This document shows, piece by piece, positions 27,377 through 35,807 of a stretch of 64,000 nt of DNA. The stretch covers positions 62,001 through 126,000 of the forward strand of contig NZ_JAOEFX010000009.1 in the NCBI RefSeq assembly GCF_025421775.1. Direction: 5' to 3'. Numbering within the stretch: position 1 is the stretch's first letter; every line of letters starts with the position of its first letter. The position numbers and the translations under genes were made by a program. Under the pieces are notes generated by a model. It was given only the letters and a program-made list of their open reading frames with translations, searched no databases and was not told the origin of the DNA. This DNA comes from Paenarthrobacter aurescens. Its GTDB lineage: Bacteria > Actinomycetota > Actinomycetes > Actinomycetales > Micrococcaceae.

Positions 27377-29053
27377 CTAGTGGCCCTGGAACGCCTCAGC
27401 CAGCCACCACGAGCCGCCGTCGGACGCGATCTTGGCGTCGATCACCAGTGGCCGGTCCTGCGTCCCGGCTTGGTAGGCGGTGATCCATGGGCGCACTGCT
27501 TCGAGGTCGGCGACGGTCCGGACTGTCACCCCTTCGGCTCCGAATCCGCGGGCTATGGCGGCGATATCGGTGTCGGGGAAGACCACGCTGGAGAGCTCGG
27601 CTTCCGAGTGCTCGGAGGCGAAGTGGTGCACTTCGGCTCCGTAGGCGGCGTCGTTGTAGACGATGCACACCAGCGGCAGTTTCAGCCTCGCTGCCGTCTC
27701 CAACTCGCTGATGCCCATCAGGAATCCGCCGTCGCCGGCACCGAGGACCGGCAGCCGGTGCGGCTGGGCAAGCGCGGCGCCAACGGCCGTGTACAGGCCC
27801 AGCCCGATCGCTTGGAACGCTTGGGTGAAGCAGAACCCAAATTCGTCCGGCACGGCGAGGTACTGGCTGGGATAGCCCATGAAGTTGCCCGAATCCACGG
27901 CCACGATCCGCTCCGCGGGGAGCATGGTGTCGAGTTCGCGGCTGAGGACGCGTGGATCGATGGCCGTCGCGGTGGACAAGTCTTCCGTTTCCACGTCCCG
28001 CCACCGCGAGCCCTGTTTGATCGCCAGGGCGTTGGCTTCGGTGCGGTACTTTTCGGCAGGCTCGGTCTGCACGGAGCGCAGCCCCGTCAGAGCGTCGGCG
28101 GCGGTGAGCCCGGAGTCGCCCAACACGCCCAGGGCGATGGGCCGGTTCGCGCCGAGTGCGGAATCTTCGACGTCGATCTGCACCACGTTCGCGTCGGCGG
28201 ATATCAGTCGCCCATGCCGCATGGTCCACATGTTCAACGCACATCCCCAGCCCACAATGAGGTCCGCATCGCTGATCAACCCGGCGGTCAGCGGGGAGGA
28301 GAAACCTCCGGAGATACCGAGGTTGTGGGAGTCGCCGTTGAACAGCCCTTTTGCCACCGCTGAGGTCGCCACCAATGCTCCGGCGTACCGGGCCAGGTCC
28401 AGGATTTCGTCCCGGGCACCCCTGCCGCCGCGTCCGGCGACGAACACCGGACGTTCCGCGGCGGCGATCAAAGCGACCAGTTGTTCCACGGCGGCAGCGT
28501 CCGGGCGCACTTTCAGGGGTTGAGGCACGACGACGGCACCCACCTCGTCCGCGGCGGTTCCGCTTTGGACGTCCAACGGCAAGCTCAGGACCACTGTGCG
28601 GCGCTCATTCACGGCGGTCCGGAAAGCCCTGACGGTGTCCGCGACAGCTGTTGCAGGGGAGTGGATGCGTTCAGCGACCGCCCCAACACTGCGTGCCAGG
28701 GCGTCCTGGTCGATCTTGAAATTGGACCTGATCGCGGCAGCTTGGGTGTCGGCGGTCAGGACGATCATGGGCGTGCGGCTCTTCGCTGCCTCCCCGATTC
28801 CCGTGATGGCGTTGCTCAGCCCGCAGCCTTGGTGCGTGGTGACCACGCCAACCTTTCCTGACATCCGGGAGTAGGCGTCGGCCATGGTCGCCGCGCCGCC
28901 CTCGTGCCGCGTGGCGGTGAAAGGGACGCCCTCGGCCATGAGGGTGCCGGTGACGTCGAAATTGCCGCTGCCCACCACCCCGAAAACATGCCCGACGCCG
29001 AGCTTCGCCAGCGTCCTGCCCACCAGGGTGGAAACCCTCATCTGTTCACTCAT
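27377..29053 (-). CDS. TPP-dependent decarboxylase-like enzyme, candidate isatinate decarboxylase
   Basis: A 558-residue thiamine-diphosphate enzyme with the full three-domain build. The activating Glu is in ATRHEGGAA and the TPP/Mg motif is GAGDGGFLMGISE ... CIVYND. VVGSGNF and TTHQGCGLSNA place a Ser and a His where benzoylformate decarboxylase has its catalytic Ser and His; acetolactate synthases carry a T-S-G-P-G segment there. Isatinate is 2-aminophenylglyoxylate, a benzoylformate analogue, and a TPP-dependent isatinate decarboxylation to anthranilate has been reported in bradyrhizobia. The gene overlaps the isatin-hydrolase-like gene by 4 bp. The substrate assignment is inference from context. 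Confidence 0.85.
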   Translation of the reverse strand: MSEQMRVSTLVGRTLAKLGVGHVFGVVGSGNFDVTGTLMAEGVPFTATRHEGGAATMADAYSRMSGKVGVVTTHQGCGLSNAITGIGEAAKSRTPMIVLTADTQAAAIRSNFKIDQDALARSVGAVAERIHSPATAVADTVRAFRTAVNERRTVVLSLPLDVQSGTAADEVGAVVVPQPLKVRPDAAAVEQLVALIAAAERPVFVAGRGGRGARDEILDLARYAGALVATSAVAKGLFNGDSHNLGISGGFSSPLTAGLISDADLIVGWGCALNMWTMRHGRLISADANVVQIDVEDSALGANRPIALGVLGDSGLTAADALTGLRSVQTEPAEKYRTEANALAIKQGSRWRDVETEDLSTATAIDPRVLSRELDTMLPAERIVAVDSGNFMGYPSQYLAVPDEFGFCFTQAFQAIGLGLYTAVGAALAQPHRLPVLGAGDGGFLMGISELETAARLKLPLVCIVYNDAAYGAEVHHFASEHSEAELSSVVFPDTDIAAIARGFGAEGVTVRTVADLEAVRPWITAYQAGTQDRPLVIDAKIASDGGSWWLAEAFQGH

Positions 29054-29856
29054 GCTGTTTCCGCCGCGGACTTTTCCAGCGGGTTCTTTTCCACCAGCGC
29101 ATACACGCGGCTCGGGCTGCCCGTGCCGCCCACGATCGGCAGGGGAGCAACCACCAGCGTGGCGCCCGTGACGGGGAGCCGGTCCACGTTCCGCAGTGAG
29201 GTCACGCCGTACTTGTCCGCCCCGAGGAGGAAGGAGTGGACGGGGAACATCGGATCCAGGGCACCAGCCTGGCCGGCATCGATGCCCACGGTTTCAACGC
29301 CGAAACCGCTGATCGAAGCGTTGCCGGCCAGCCACTTGGCACCTGCCGCGGAGACCCCCGGTGTGTGGGGTCCGGCGTCGTCGGCGTTGACGAAAGCCGC
29401 AGCGTCAGTGCCGCGGGCGGCCCACCCGGTCCGGAAGATGAGCCAGCAGTTCTCCGGGAAAGCGCCGTGCTCGTCCTGCCATTGTTCGAAGTGCTCCGGT
29501 TCGAGCAGGAAATCCGGGTCCGCGGCAACTTCTGCGGTCTTGTCGATCACGACAATCGGACCCACCAGTCGATGCGGCTCAATCTGGTCCACGGACTTTC
29601 CGTCTTTGCCCGTGATCCAGTGCACGGGAGCGTCCAGGTGTGTCCCGGCGTGTTCGCCCACGGTTACGTCGTTCCACGCCCAGGCCGGTCCGGCGTCGTC
29701 GAAGTTGCTGACCGGCGAGACCGTCAACCCCACCGTGTTCGCGAACGGCTGCGGGAGGTTCAGGATTGGCGTTTCAGAACTCAGGGGCGTGGTGAGGTCG
29801 ATGATTTCCACCGACCCACTCGAAAGGGCTGCAGTGAGCCCGGCCAGAACAGACAT
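29050..29856 (-). CDS. cyclase-family metal hydrolase, candidate isatin hydrolase
   Basis: A 268-residue member of the cyclase/kynurenine formamidase superfamily. The metal-binding signature HxGTHxDxPxH is complete (HAGTHLDAPVHW, about residues 74-85). Isatin hydrolases, which open isatin to isatinate, belong to this superfamily. AGGAGA precedes the ATG. It lies between the FAD oxidoreductase gene (7 bp away) and the TPP enzyme gene (4-bp overlap). Kynurenine formamidase activity is the main alternative. Confidence 0.85.
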   Translation of the reverse strand: MSVLAGLTAALSSGSVEIIDLTTPLSSETPILNLPQPFANTVGLTVSPVSNFDDAGPAWAWNDVTVGEHAGTHLDAPVHWITGKDGKSVDQIEPHRLVGPIVVIDKTAEVAADPDFLLEPEHFEQWQDEHGAFPENCWLIFRTGWAARGTDAAAFVNADDAGPHTPGVSAAGAKWLAGNASISGFGVETVGIDAGQAGALDPMFPVHSFLLGADKYGVTSLRNVDRLPVTGATLVVAPLPIVGGTGSPSRVYALVEKNPLEKSAAETA

Positions 29857-29863
29857 TGTTCTC

Positions 29864-31492
29864 CTATCGCTTGCTTGGTTTCAGTGCTGCTTGAATACGG
29901 GAAAATCGTGAAGGTTTCGCGGTCAGCTTCTGGGCCACCAGGTGTCCCGAGTCGCCGGATAGCCCGGGGCCGGGGTGGGTTGACGCGCCGATATGCCAGA
30001 GACCTTCGACGGCGGTTTGGTGTCCTGCCGCCTCCGGGAAGGGCCGCCAGAGCAGGTTCTGGAACAGCTCAGCGGAGCCTCCATAGGGGTCGCCGTTGAC
30101 GGCATTGGGATTAGCAGCGGCCAGGTCCGTGGGCGCAAGGATGTCCGACGCCAGAACTGTGGCGCGGGTTCCCGGCGCGAACTGCTCAAGCCGTCCCAGG
30201 ATGCGATCCAGGTAGCCCTGTTTCAACTCCTCGGTCCAGCCTCCGTCAACAGAGAGTTCACCGGCGGCGTCGCCCACCGGAGTGAAGGGAACTTCCTGCA
30301 GTTGCAACCATAGGGTGGCCTTGCCCGCCGGCGCCCGGGACGGATCCAGAACGCACTGTTGGCCCACCACAACCGTGGGGTCGCTGGGCAGGAGGCCCGC
30401 TTCGGCCTGGGCGCAGGCAATCCCGGTGCCGTCCGAACCGTTGCTGAGGTGCACCAGCGGAACTGCGGTGAGCCTGGGATCGAGCCATTCCACGGGCTTA
30501 TCCAGGGCGAGGTGGATCTGCATGGCGCCGCGGCCGTTCTGGTACCTTTCAGCGGCCCGGGCAGCCGGGGCAGGAGGCTGGCGGAGCAACGATGTGTAGA
30601 GGGCTTGCGGAGAGACGTTCGCCAACACTGTGTCAGCCGTAACCACCCCCTGTGAGGTGCGGACGCCGGTTACGGCGCCGGAGGAGTGCACCAGGATCTC
30701 CTCGGCTTCAGCGCCCAGCATGATCCGAACCCCGTTGTCGCGCAGCAAAGACTCGAACGCAGCCACGAACCGTGAGGCACCACCCTTCACCACCGGGAGG
30801 CCGAAGCTGTGCATACTCATGGCCATCACGGGCAGCATCACCCCGCCTGTTGCCTGGTCCGGTCCGAGACCTGCGTGCAGGAGCCACGGCGACCACAGTT
30901 GGTCGGTTTCCCAGCCATCAAACCGGCTGCGGACGTAGTTTCGGCCGCTCATCACGGAGTCCCGGACAAAAGCCTCCGTCCCGGAGAAGCGCCCACGCCG
31001 CACCGCTCCGAACGCAATTTTCGCGACCTCCTTGAAGGAACGAAGCTCCGCGCCGAATGCCCCGAAAACAGTCCCGGCATTGCGGCCAAGATCAGCCAAC
31101 ATGGCCAGGTATGCAGCATGGTCGCCAGGTTCCTCAAAGACTGTCGCGGCCGGATCACGGTGCGCGATGACGGCGCGGTGCACCCCGGTGGCAGGATCCG
31201 CGGCAACGCTCGCTGTGACCGGACCGGAGGTGTTGCAGTACTCCAGGCCCCTGGCGTGCAGCTCCTTGGCAAGCGCTGCGTAGGCGCCGCCGGAGACGAA
31301 CAACGGATGCCAGGACGAGAAAGTGTCGTGGATGAAGCCCGGCAGGGTCCGCTCCGAAGAGTGGATGAAACCGCCCAGCCGATCCGAGCGCTCAATGAGG
31401 CACACGCGCTTCCCATCCAGGGCGAGCTCCGCCGCGGCAACCAGGGAATTAATCCCTGAGCCGATGATCGCAACGTCAACAGAATCGTTCAT
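29864..31492 (-). CDS. FAD-dependent oxidoreductase, phytoene-desaturase-like
   Basis: A 542-residue flavoprotein with an N-terminal dinucleotide motif (VAIIGSGINSLVAAAELALDG) followed by ERSDRLGGF, and the C-terminal FAD segment GLWHIGASTHPGPGLSG. Family members desaturate or oxidise hydrophobic substrates. In this operon it could oxidise an indoxyl or dioxindole-type intermediate towards isatin, but nothing in the sequence proves this. AAAGGAACGG stands upstream of the ATG. Confidence 0.85.
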   Translation of the reverse strand: MNDSVDVAIIGSGINSLVAAAELALDGKRVCLIERSDRLGGFIHSSERTLPGFIHDTFSSWHPLFVSGGAYAALAKELHARGLEYCNTSGPVTASVAADPATGVHRAVIAHRDPAATVFEEPGDHAAYLAMLADLGRNAGTVFGAFGAELRSFKEVAKIAFGAVRRGRFSGTEAFVRDSVMSGRNYVRSRFDGWETDQLWSPWLLHAGLGPDQATGGVMLPVMAMSMHSFGLPVVKGGASRFVAAFESLLRDNGVRIMLGAEAEEILVHSSGAVTGVRTSQGVVTADTVLANVSPQALYTSLLRQPPAPAARAAERYQNGRGAMQIHLALDKPVEWLDPRLTAVPLVHLSNGSDGTGIACAQAEAGLLPSDPTVVVGQQCVLDPSRAPAGKATLWLQLQEVPFTPVGDAAGELSVDGGWTEELKQGYLDRILGRLEQFAPGTRATVLASDILAPTDLAAANPNAVNGDPYGGSAELFQNLLWRPFPEAAGHQTAVEGLWHIGASTHPGPGLSGDSGHLVAQKLTAKPSRFSRIQAALKPSKR

Positions 31493-31517
31493 GCGGAACC
31501 GTTCCTTTCAGTGGAGA

Positions 31518-33263
31518 TCAGAAATCCGGGTGGCTGGCCGTGGCGTGGTATTTGCCGGCGTGGAACACCAGGGGAGCGCCGCCGTCGTGGTGGTATTTCT
31601 CCACTTCCCCCACATAGATGACATGGTCGCCGGCGTCATGCCGTGAGACCGTACGGCACTGGAAGGTGGCCACCGCCCCATCCAGGAGCGGGACACCGGC
31701 GATGCCTTCGGTGGTTTCCGCGCCGGCGAACTTATCCGTCGCAGGAGTGGCGAACTGGCGGGACAGAACGTGTTGGTCGCTCGCAAGGATGTTGATGGCA
31801 AAGTGCGTGGCGTCCTCAAAATCGCCCAGGCTGGGTGCGCGTTTGCTGGGGCACCACAGCACCAGCGGCGGGTCCATGGAAACTGACGTGAAGGAATTCG
31901 CGGTCATGCCCACCTTGCGGCCGTCTGCCGAGACGGTGGTGACCACAGTGACGCCGGTGGCAAATTGTCCCAACGCACTCCGGAAATCCCGGACGTCGAA
32001 AACCGATGTGTCTTCTTCTTTCCGGGCCTGCATGAAATCGGCCGCGGCGGTGGGGTCGAACCACCACGGGTACGACGTCCGCGGATCGTCGAAGCCAGCC
32101 ACAATGCTCGCCGCCAGAGCCGGATGGTCGCCGGCTTCGCGCAGCAACGTCTTCTGGTGGTCCCTGCGCGGCTTGAGGAGATCGTTGGTCCACTCAACTG
32201 CCCACTGGCCCCATCCACGCCAAAACTCATCGAACGTCCGCTCCATCCATTGGCGGTCAAAGGGCTGCTGACCCCGACGAACGATCGAATCAAGGTAGTA
32301 CTTGGCGGCCAGAGTTGCGTTGTTGGAGCCCTGCCCGGTGAGGGGATCGTTGAGCACCACGGCATCTCCGAGTCCGAACACCAGTTTCCCGTTGCCGAGC
32401 TCCCCGACGGCGGACCTCACCGTCGGTGTGATGCGCCCCAGGAGCGTGGCACCGTCATCTGTCAGTTCTGCGTCGGCAAAGTTCGCTGCCTCGTGCGGGA
32501 AATGCTCGCGCAGGATCTCCAGTGAACGCTTGAGCTGCTCTTCGGGGCTTCCGACGTCGGTCCAACGGTCCATGGGGCCGCCCACTACGCCTTCGAACAC
32601 CATCATGCGGCAGGGGCCGGAGACGGTCAGGCCCGGGAACGTAAAGAATTCGCCGACGCCGGGCGCCATGGACATGCGGATGGCGTTACTGTCCGCGCCG
32701 TCCGAGCCGGCGGCAGCGCCGCCGTCGGGCTTCACGTAGTTGAGCGCCAAAACCCGCTGCGGCCGATCGAAGGGAGATTTTGCCTTGTCCCGCGGGAAGA
32801 TTTGCCCGATTTCGCCCTTGCCCGTGCTGACGATGACCAGTTCATAGTCGCGAGCGAGTTCTTCGAGCATGCGGGGGGTGACCTTCTCAATGCGGAAGTC
32901 ACCACCGGCGGCCACGAACGTTTCGATCCACAGGGCGCTTTTGATCCGTTGGTCGATGGAACGGGCGGGCCCGTCCAAGGGGGCTTCCCATTCGATCGCC
33001 TCTGTAACCGCATCCACCCGCAGCCGGATGGAAGTGATGCTTGGGACGGAACCCGAGTCATAGTATTCGGTGAGCGCCGTCCCCATCTGGGCCTCGGCGT
33101 CGAGGGCCGTGGAGAACATGCACTGGCTGGACATGACCTTGCCGGTGCGGACCTGGGCCGCAGAGCGGTCGGACAGGAGCGTTACCGCGTAGCCATCCCT
33201 TTGCAGGCCCAAAGCCAACTGGGCGCCGGATTCGCCGGCCCCGATGATTGCTATCTTTCGCAT
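31518..33263 (-). CDS. StyA2B-type flavin monooxygenase fused to flavin reductase
   Basis: A 581-residue natural fusion. Residues 1 to about 410 form a styrene/indole monooxygenase-type FAD oxygenase (GAGESGAQL; GLGDAVVLNDPLTGQGSNNA). Residues from about 422 form a flavin reductase of the StyB/HpaC type (ALGQFATGVTVVTT, GMTANSFTSVSMDPPLV). Such fusions pair with a separate StyA1, as here. Residues S45-x-Q47-x-M49, V73 and I76 match what I recall as the fingerprint separating indole from styrene monooxygenases. AAGGA precedes the ATG; the upstream styA1-like gene ends 27 bp away. Confidence 0.9.
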   Translation of the reverse strand: MRKIAIIGAGESGAQLALGLQRDGYAVTLLSDRSAAQVRTGKVMSSQCMFSTALDAEAQMGTALTEYYDSGSVPSITSIRLRVDAVTEAIEWEAPLDGPARSIDQRIKSALWIETFVAAGGDFRIEKVTPRMLEELARDYELVIVSTGKGEIGQIFPRDKAKSPFDRPQRVLALNYVKPDGGAAAGSDGADSNAIRMSMAPGVGEFFTFPGLTVSGPCRMMVFEGVVGGPMDRWTDVGSPEEQLKRSLEILREHFPHEAANFADAELTDDGATLLGRITPTVRSAVGELGNGKLVFGLGDAVVLNDPLTGQGSNNATLAAKYYLDSIVRRGQQPFDRQWMERTFDEFWRGWGQWAVEWTNDLLKPRRDHQKTLLREAGDHPALAASIVAGFDDPRTSYPWWFDPTAAADFMQARKEEDTSVFDVRDFRSALGQFATGVTVVTTVSADGRKVGMTANSFTSVSMDPPLVLWCPSKRAPSLGDFEDATHFAINILASDQHVLSRQFATPATDKFAGAETTEGIAGVPLLDGAVATFQCRTVSRHDAGDHVIYVGEVEKYHHDGGAPLVFHAGKYHATASHPDF

Positions 33264-33290
33264 GGTTGAGTCCTTATTAGCAGGGTCGTG

Positions 33291-34532
33291 CTACGAAACC
33301 TTGGCGGCAGAAAGGCTCGCCAGATAGTCGGCGGCTTTGTCCGGGTACATGAACCATTCCTGGAATTCCGGAGGGTGGTTGAAGCCGTTGGCGAAGCGGT
33401 GCGCGATGTCCGGCTCATTGTTCGCGGCGCCCAGCAGTTCAAGGACGTGGGGTGGCGGCGGGGCCAGGAGGGCATTTGTCCAGTGTGCAACGTGCTGCGC
33501 GTAATCCCAATAGCGCTCGAACGTGGCCTGCATGAAGTTTCCATCGAAAGCCGCGCCGCCGTGTTGAATGATGCTGTCCAGATACGACGCCGCGCATTTG
33601 CTTGCGTTGTTGGACCCCTGTCCGGTGATGGGATCGTTCAAGACCACGACGTCGGCCAGGCCCAGCACCTGCCGGCCGCTCGGCAGCGTGGCAATCGGGT
33701 GCCGGACGGTCGGCGCGAACCTGCCTTGGAGGACGCCGTTGGCATCGGTCAGTTCCACGTCCGTGGCGCGCTCGGCTTCCCATGGCAGGAAGGTCTTCAG
33801 GATGTTCTTGGAATTCTCCAGGTGCTCCTCGGGAGTGAGACCCTTCCACGAGTCCATGGGTCCGCCCGGAACTCCCTCGAAGACCATGATTTCGCACGGG
33901 CCGGTGGTGGTGAGCGCTGGGAAAACGAAGTATTCGCCAACGCCAGGGATGAGGTTGAAGGAGACCGCCGAGTAGTCTTCGCGAGGCTTGAGGCCCTTCA
34001 CGTAGGTCAAAGCCAGGGCGCGTTGTGGGGCGTCGTAGGTGCTGCGTTCGGCGTCGCGGGTGAAGAGTTGCGCGATCTCGCCCTTACCGGCTGCCACGAT
34101 GACCAGGTCCGACTTCTGCGTGTACTTTTCCAGCTCTTCGACACCTGCGTCTTCGAAGATCAGCTCGCCGCCCCGCGCGGTGAACTCCTCCATGAACTTG
34201 GGGAACTTCACCCGCTGGTCGATCGACTTGGCGTGGTGGTCCAAACGGGATGCCCAGCTGATGGCCTTTTCGCCCTGCAATTCGGGGTGGGGGATGGTGA
34301 AGGAGACACCGTCAACGGTGGGAGCGTCCGGCCAGAAATCCAGCCCAAGCGCCCGCTCGTGTTCCAGGGCGTTATGGAAGATGCACTGACTGGAGGCTAC
34401 TTTGCCTTCGGCAATCTCTTCAGGTGTGCGGTTGGAGATGGTGGTGACCTGGTACCCGGCGTCGAGCAGGCCGATGCCGAGCTGCAGACCGGACTGGCCG
34501 GCGCCGACGATGGTGATGTGGCGTTGCGTCAT
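33291..34532 (-). CDS. StyA1-type FAD monooxygenase
   Basis: A 413-residue single-component-type oxygenase subunit related to StyA: GAGQSGLQLGIGLLDAGY, VASSQCIF, and GLADVVVLNDPITGQGSNNA. It lacks a reductase domain and would receive FADH2 from the neighbouring fusion protein. S47-x-Q49-x-I51 fits the indole-type rather than the styrene-type active site. The ATG at 34532 is chosen over an in-frame start at 34670 because AAAGGG is close and the GxGxxG motif then lies at the usual position. Confidence 0.9.
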   Translation of the reverse strand: MTQRHITIVGAGQSGLQLGIGLLDAGYQVTTISNRTPEEIAEGKVASSQCIFHNALEHERALGLDFWPDAPTVDGVSFTIPHPELQGEKAISWASRLDHHAKSIDQRVKFPKFMEEFTARGGELIFEDAGVEELEKYTQKSDLVIVAAGKGEIAQLFTRDAERSTYDAPQRALALTYVKGLKPREDYSAVSFNLIPGVGEYFVFPALTTTGPCEIMVFEGVPGGPMDSWKGLTPEEHLENSKNILKTFLPWEAERATDVELTDANGVLQGRFAPTVRHPIATLPSGRQVLGLADVVVLNDPITGQGSNNASKCAASYLDSIIQHGGAAFDGNFMQATFERYWDYAQHVAHWTNALLAPPPPHVLELLGAANNEPDIAHRFANGFNHPPEFQEWFMYPDKAADYLASLSAAKVS

Positions 34533-34584
34533 GGTGTTGCCCTTTTCTCTTGGTCTGTTTGGAGTGTGGGTCTGCTGAGGGTTG

Positions 34585-35373
34585 TCAGTTTGCGGCGAGC
34601 AGCGGAATGGTTTCTTCGGCTCGCTCCGGGCCCAAGGCGGAGTAGCCGCCGTCGACGGCCCAATCGGCACCGGTCACGAAGCTGGCGTGGTCGCTGGCGA
34701 GGAACGCGACGACGTCCCCCACCTCGTGTGGGCGACCGACCCGCTTGAGCGCGTGGAACGGAGCCGCCACTGAGTCGGTCTTCTCGATATCCCCGTTGCT
34801 GAGGGAGTCCATGATGTTGCTCCACACCCAGCCTGGGCTGACCGAGTTGACCCGGATGCCATCTGCCGCGAAATCCACGGCCATGCTGCGGGTGACCTGG
34901 ACCAAGGCAGCCTTGCTGGCCGGGTACAACCAGCGGCCGGTTTGCGCCACGGAGCTTGAGATCGACGTGAAATTGATGATCGCGCCGTGCCCCGAAGCCT
35001 TGAGGTAGGGGCGGGCTGCGTTGCTCGCGACTACGGCGCTGACGAGGTTGACGTTCAGTGCGTCGAGCCAGTCGGCTCGGCCGGAAGCTCCGCCGTCGTC
35101 CTTGTAGGTACAGGCGAGGTTTACCAGGATGTCCAAGCTGCCGTGCCGGGCTACGGTCCCGCTGACGAGCTGGTTCACGGCGTCGTCATCAGTGATGTCA
35201 GTGTGGGAGTAGGTGATCCCTTCGCCCAGCCCGGCGGTGAGTGATGCGCCGTCGGGGGCTATGTCCGCAACCACCACCGTTGCTCCGGCGTCCCGCAACG
35301 CCGTGACAACGCCTTGGCCCACCTTGGTTGCGCCGCCGGTGACAATCGCTGTCCTGCCTTCGAGTCCTGACAT
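34585..35373 (-). CDS. short-chain dehydrogenase, first gene of the indole-type operon
   Basis: A 262-residue classical SDR. It has TGGATKVGQGV as cofactor motif, Ser in NFTSISSS and YPASKAA for Tyr/Lys. In characterised indole clusters an SDR dehydrogenates the indole dihydrodiol to 3-hydroxyindolin-2-one, the role suggested here by context. The ATG at 35373 has GAAAGG upstream. It opens the leftward operon behind an AraC-type promoter module (35418-35506). Confidence 0.92.
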   Translation of the reverse strand: MSGLEGRTAIVTGGATKVGQGVVTALRDAGATVVVADIAPDGASLTAGLGEGITYSHTDITDDDAVNQLVSGTVARHGSLDILVNLACTYKDDGGASGRADWLDALNVNLVSAVVASNAARPYLKASGHGAIINFTSISSSVAQTGRWLYPASKAALVQVTRSMAVDFAADGIRVNSVSPGWVWSNIMDSLSNGDIEKTDSVAAPFHALKRVGRPHEVGDVVAFLASDHASFVTGADWAVDGGYSALGPERAEETIPLLAAN

Positions 35374-35410
35374 GGTGCAAGCCTTTCCCGTACTTGTCAT
35401 GTTGTAAAAA

Positions 35411-35426
35411 TATGACGTGCGTCATA
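35411..35426. promoter_or_regulatory. 16-bp palindrome at the SDR promoter
   Basis: TATGACGTGCGTCATA is a perfect inverted repeat (arms TATGACG, centre TG) 38 bp upstream of the SDR start. On the minus strand its TATGAC overlaps the likely -10 element. Only the TGCGTCATA half is retained in the second promoter copy at 35689. Confidence 0.5.
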
Positions 35427-35506
35427 GTTGTTCCAGAAGCGACTCTAGGCAGTCGCTGGAACCCGGACTATCCACTTGGCGCAGGGGTCATCCGGATTGC
35501 GCAGGG
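35418..35506 (-). promoter_or_regulatory. AraC-type promoter module, copy 1
   Basis: An ~89-bp block whose imperfect duplicate lies at 35689-35777. It starts 44 bp upstream of the SDR start. Within it two half-sites, ATCCACTTGGCGCA (35470-35483) and ATCCGGATTGCGCA (35490-35503), form a direct repeat phased by 20 bp, as expected for an AraC/XylS activator. Between them and the gene lie the conserved AGCGACTCTAG segment and a TATGAC-like -10. Confidence 0.7.
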
Positions 35507-35646
35507 TCTTCCTCTTCTTCGTGCCAACCAACCCAAGCCGCGGAGGTGAGCTGGGTTTCCGCGGCCTGGAGCTCCGCCGCCCAAAGTTCGAAGTGGCTTC
35601 GGTCCCATTCGCCTCTGCGGTCATGTACGAGCTTGATGTTCTTCAC
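35488..35646 (-). CDS. 52-residue hypothetical protein behind the second promoter copy
   Basis: A short frame (GTG at 35646, TGA at 35488) encoding an acidic, Trp-containing soluble protein that begins MKNIKLVHDRRGEW and ends EEEEDPAQSG. A TGAGGA ribosome site stands 5 nt before the GTG, and codon choice is like that of real genes here. It lies 42 bp downstream of promoter copy 2, the same distance at which the SDR gene follows copy 1. No family recognised; possibly a small regulatory or accessory protein of the same regulon. Confidence 0.55.
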   Translation of the reverse strand: MKNIKLVHDRRGEWDRSHFELWAAELQAAETQLTSAAWVGWHEEEEDPAQSG

Positions 35647-35688
35647 TGGTCCTCACCCCGCTTCCAACACTGTTATGGTGATGTGAGC

Positions 35689-35777
35689 TGCGTCATACTT
35701 GTCTTAAAAGCGACTCTAGACAGCCGCTGCACAACGGAATATCCACTTGGCGCGAGGATCATCCGAAAGGCGAAAAG
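35689..35777 (-). promoter_or_regulatory. AraC-type promoter module, copy 2
   Basis: Imperfect direct duplicate of 35418-35506 in the same orientation. The half-sites ATCCACTTGGCGCG (35741-35754) and ATCCGAAAGGCGAA (35761-35774) again start 20 bp apart. AGCGACTCTAG and TGCGTCATA are kept. The left end lies 42 bp from the 52-codon gene; the right end is 30 bp from the AraC gene start, so autoregulation is also possible. Confidence 0.65.
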
Positions 35778-35807
35778 CTGCGAAATACCCTGTGAAGTAG
35801 GTGGCGG

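Noticed and set aside
27377-29053. TPP enzyme considered as acetolactate synthase large subunit
   Set aside because: No small regulatory subunit gene follows, the T-S-G-P-G segment is replaced by T-H-Q-G-C-G, and the operon is catabolic.
31518-34532. Cluster considered as a styrene degradation operon
   Set aside because: No styrene oxide isomerase or phenylacetaldehyde dehydrogenase is present, and the active-site pattern looks indole-type.
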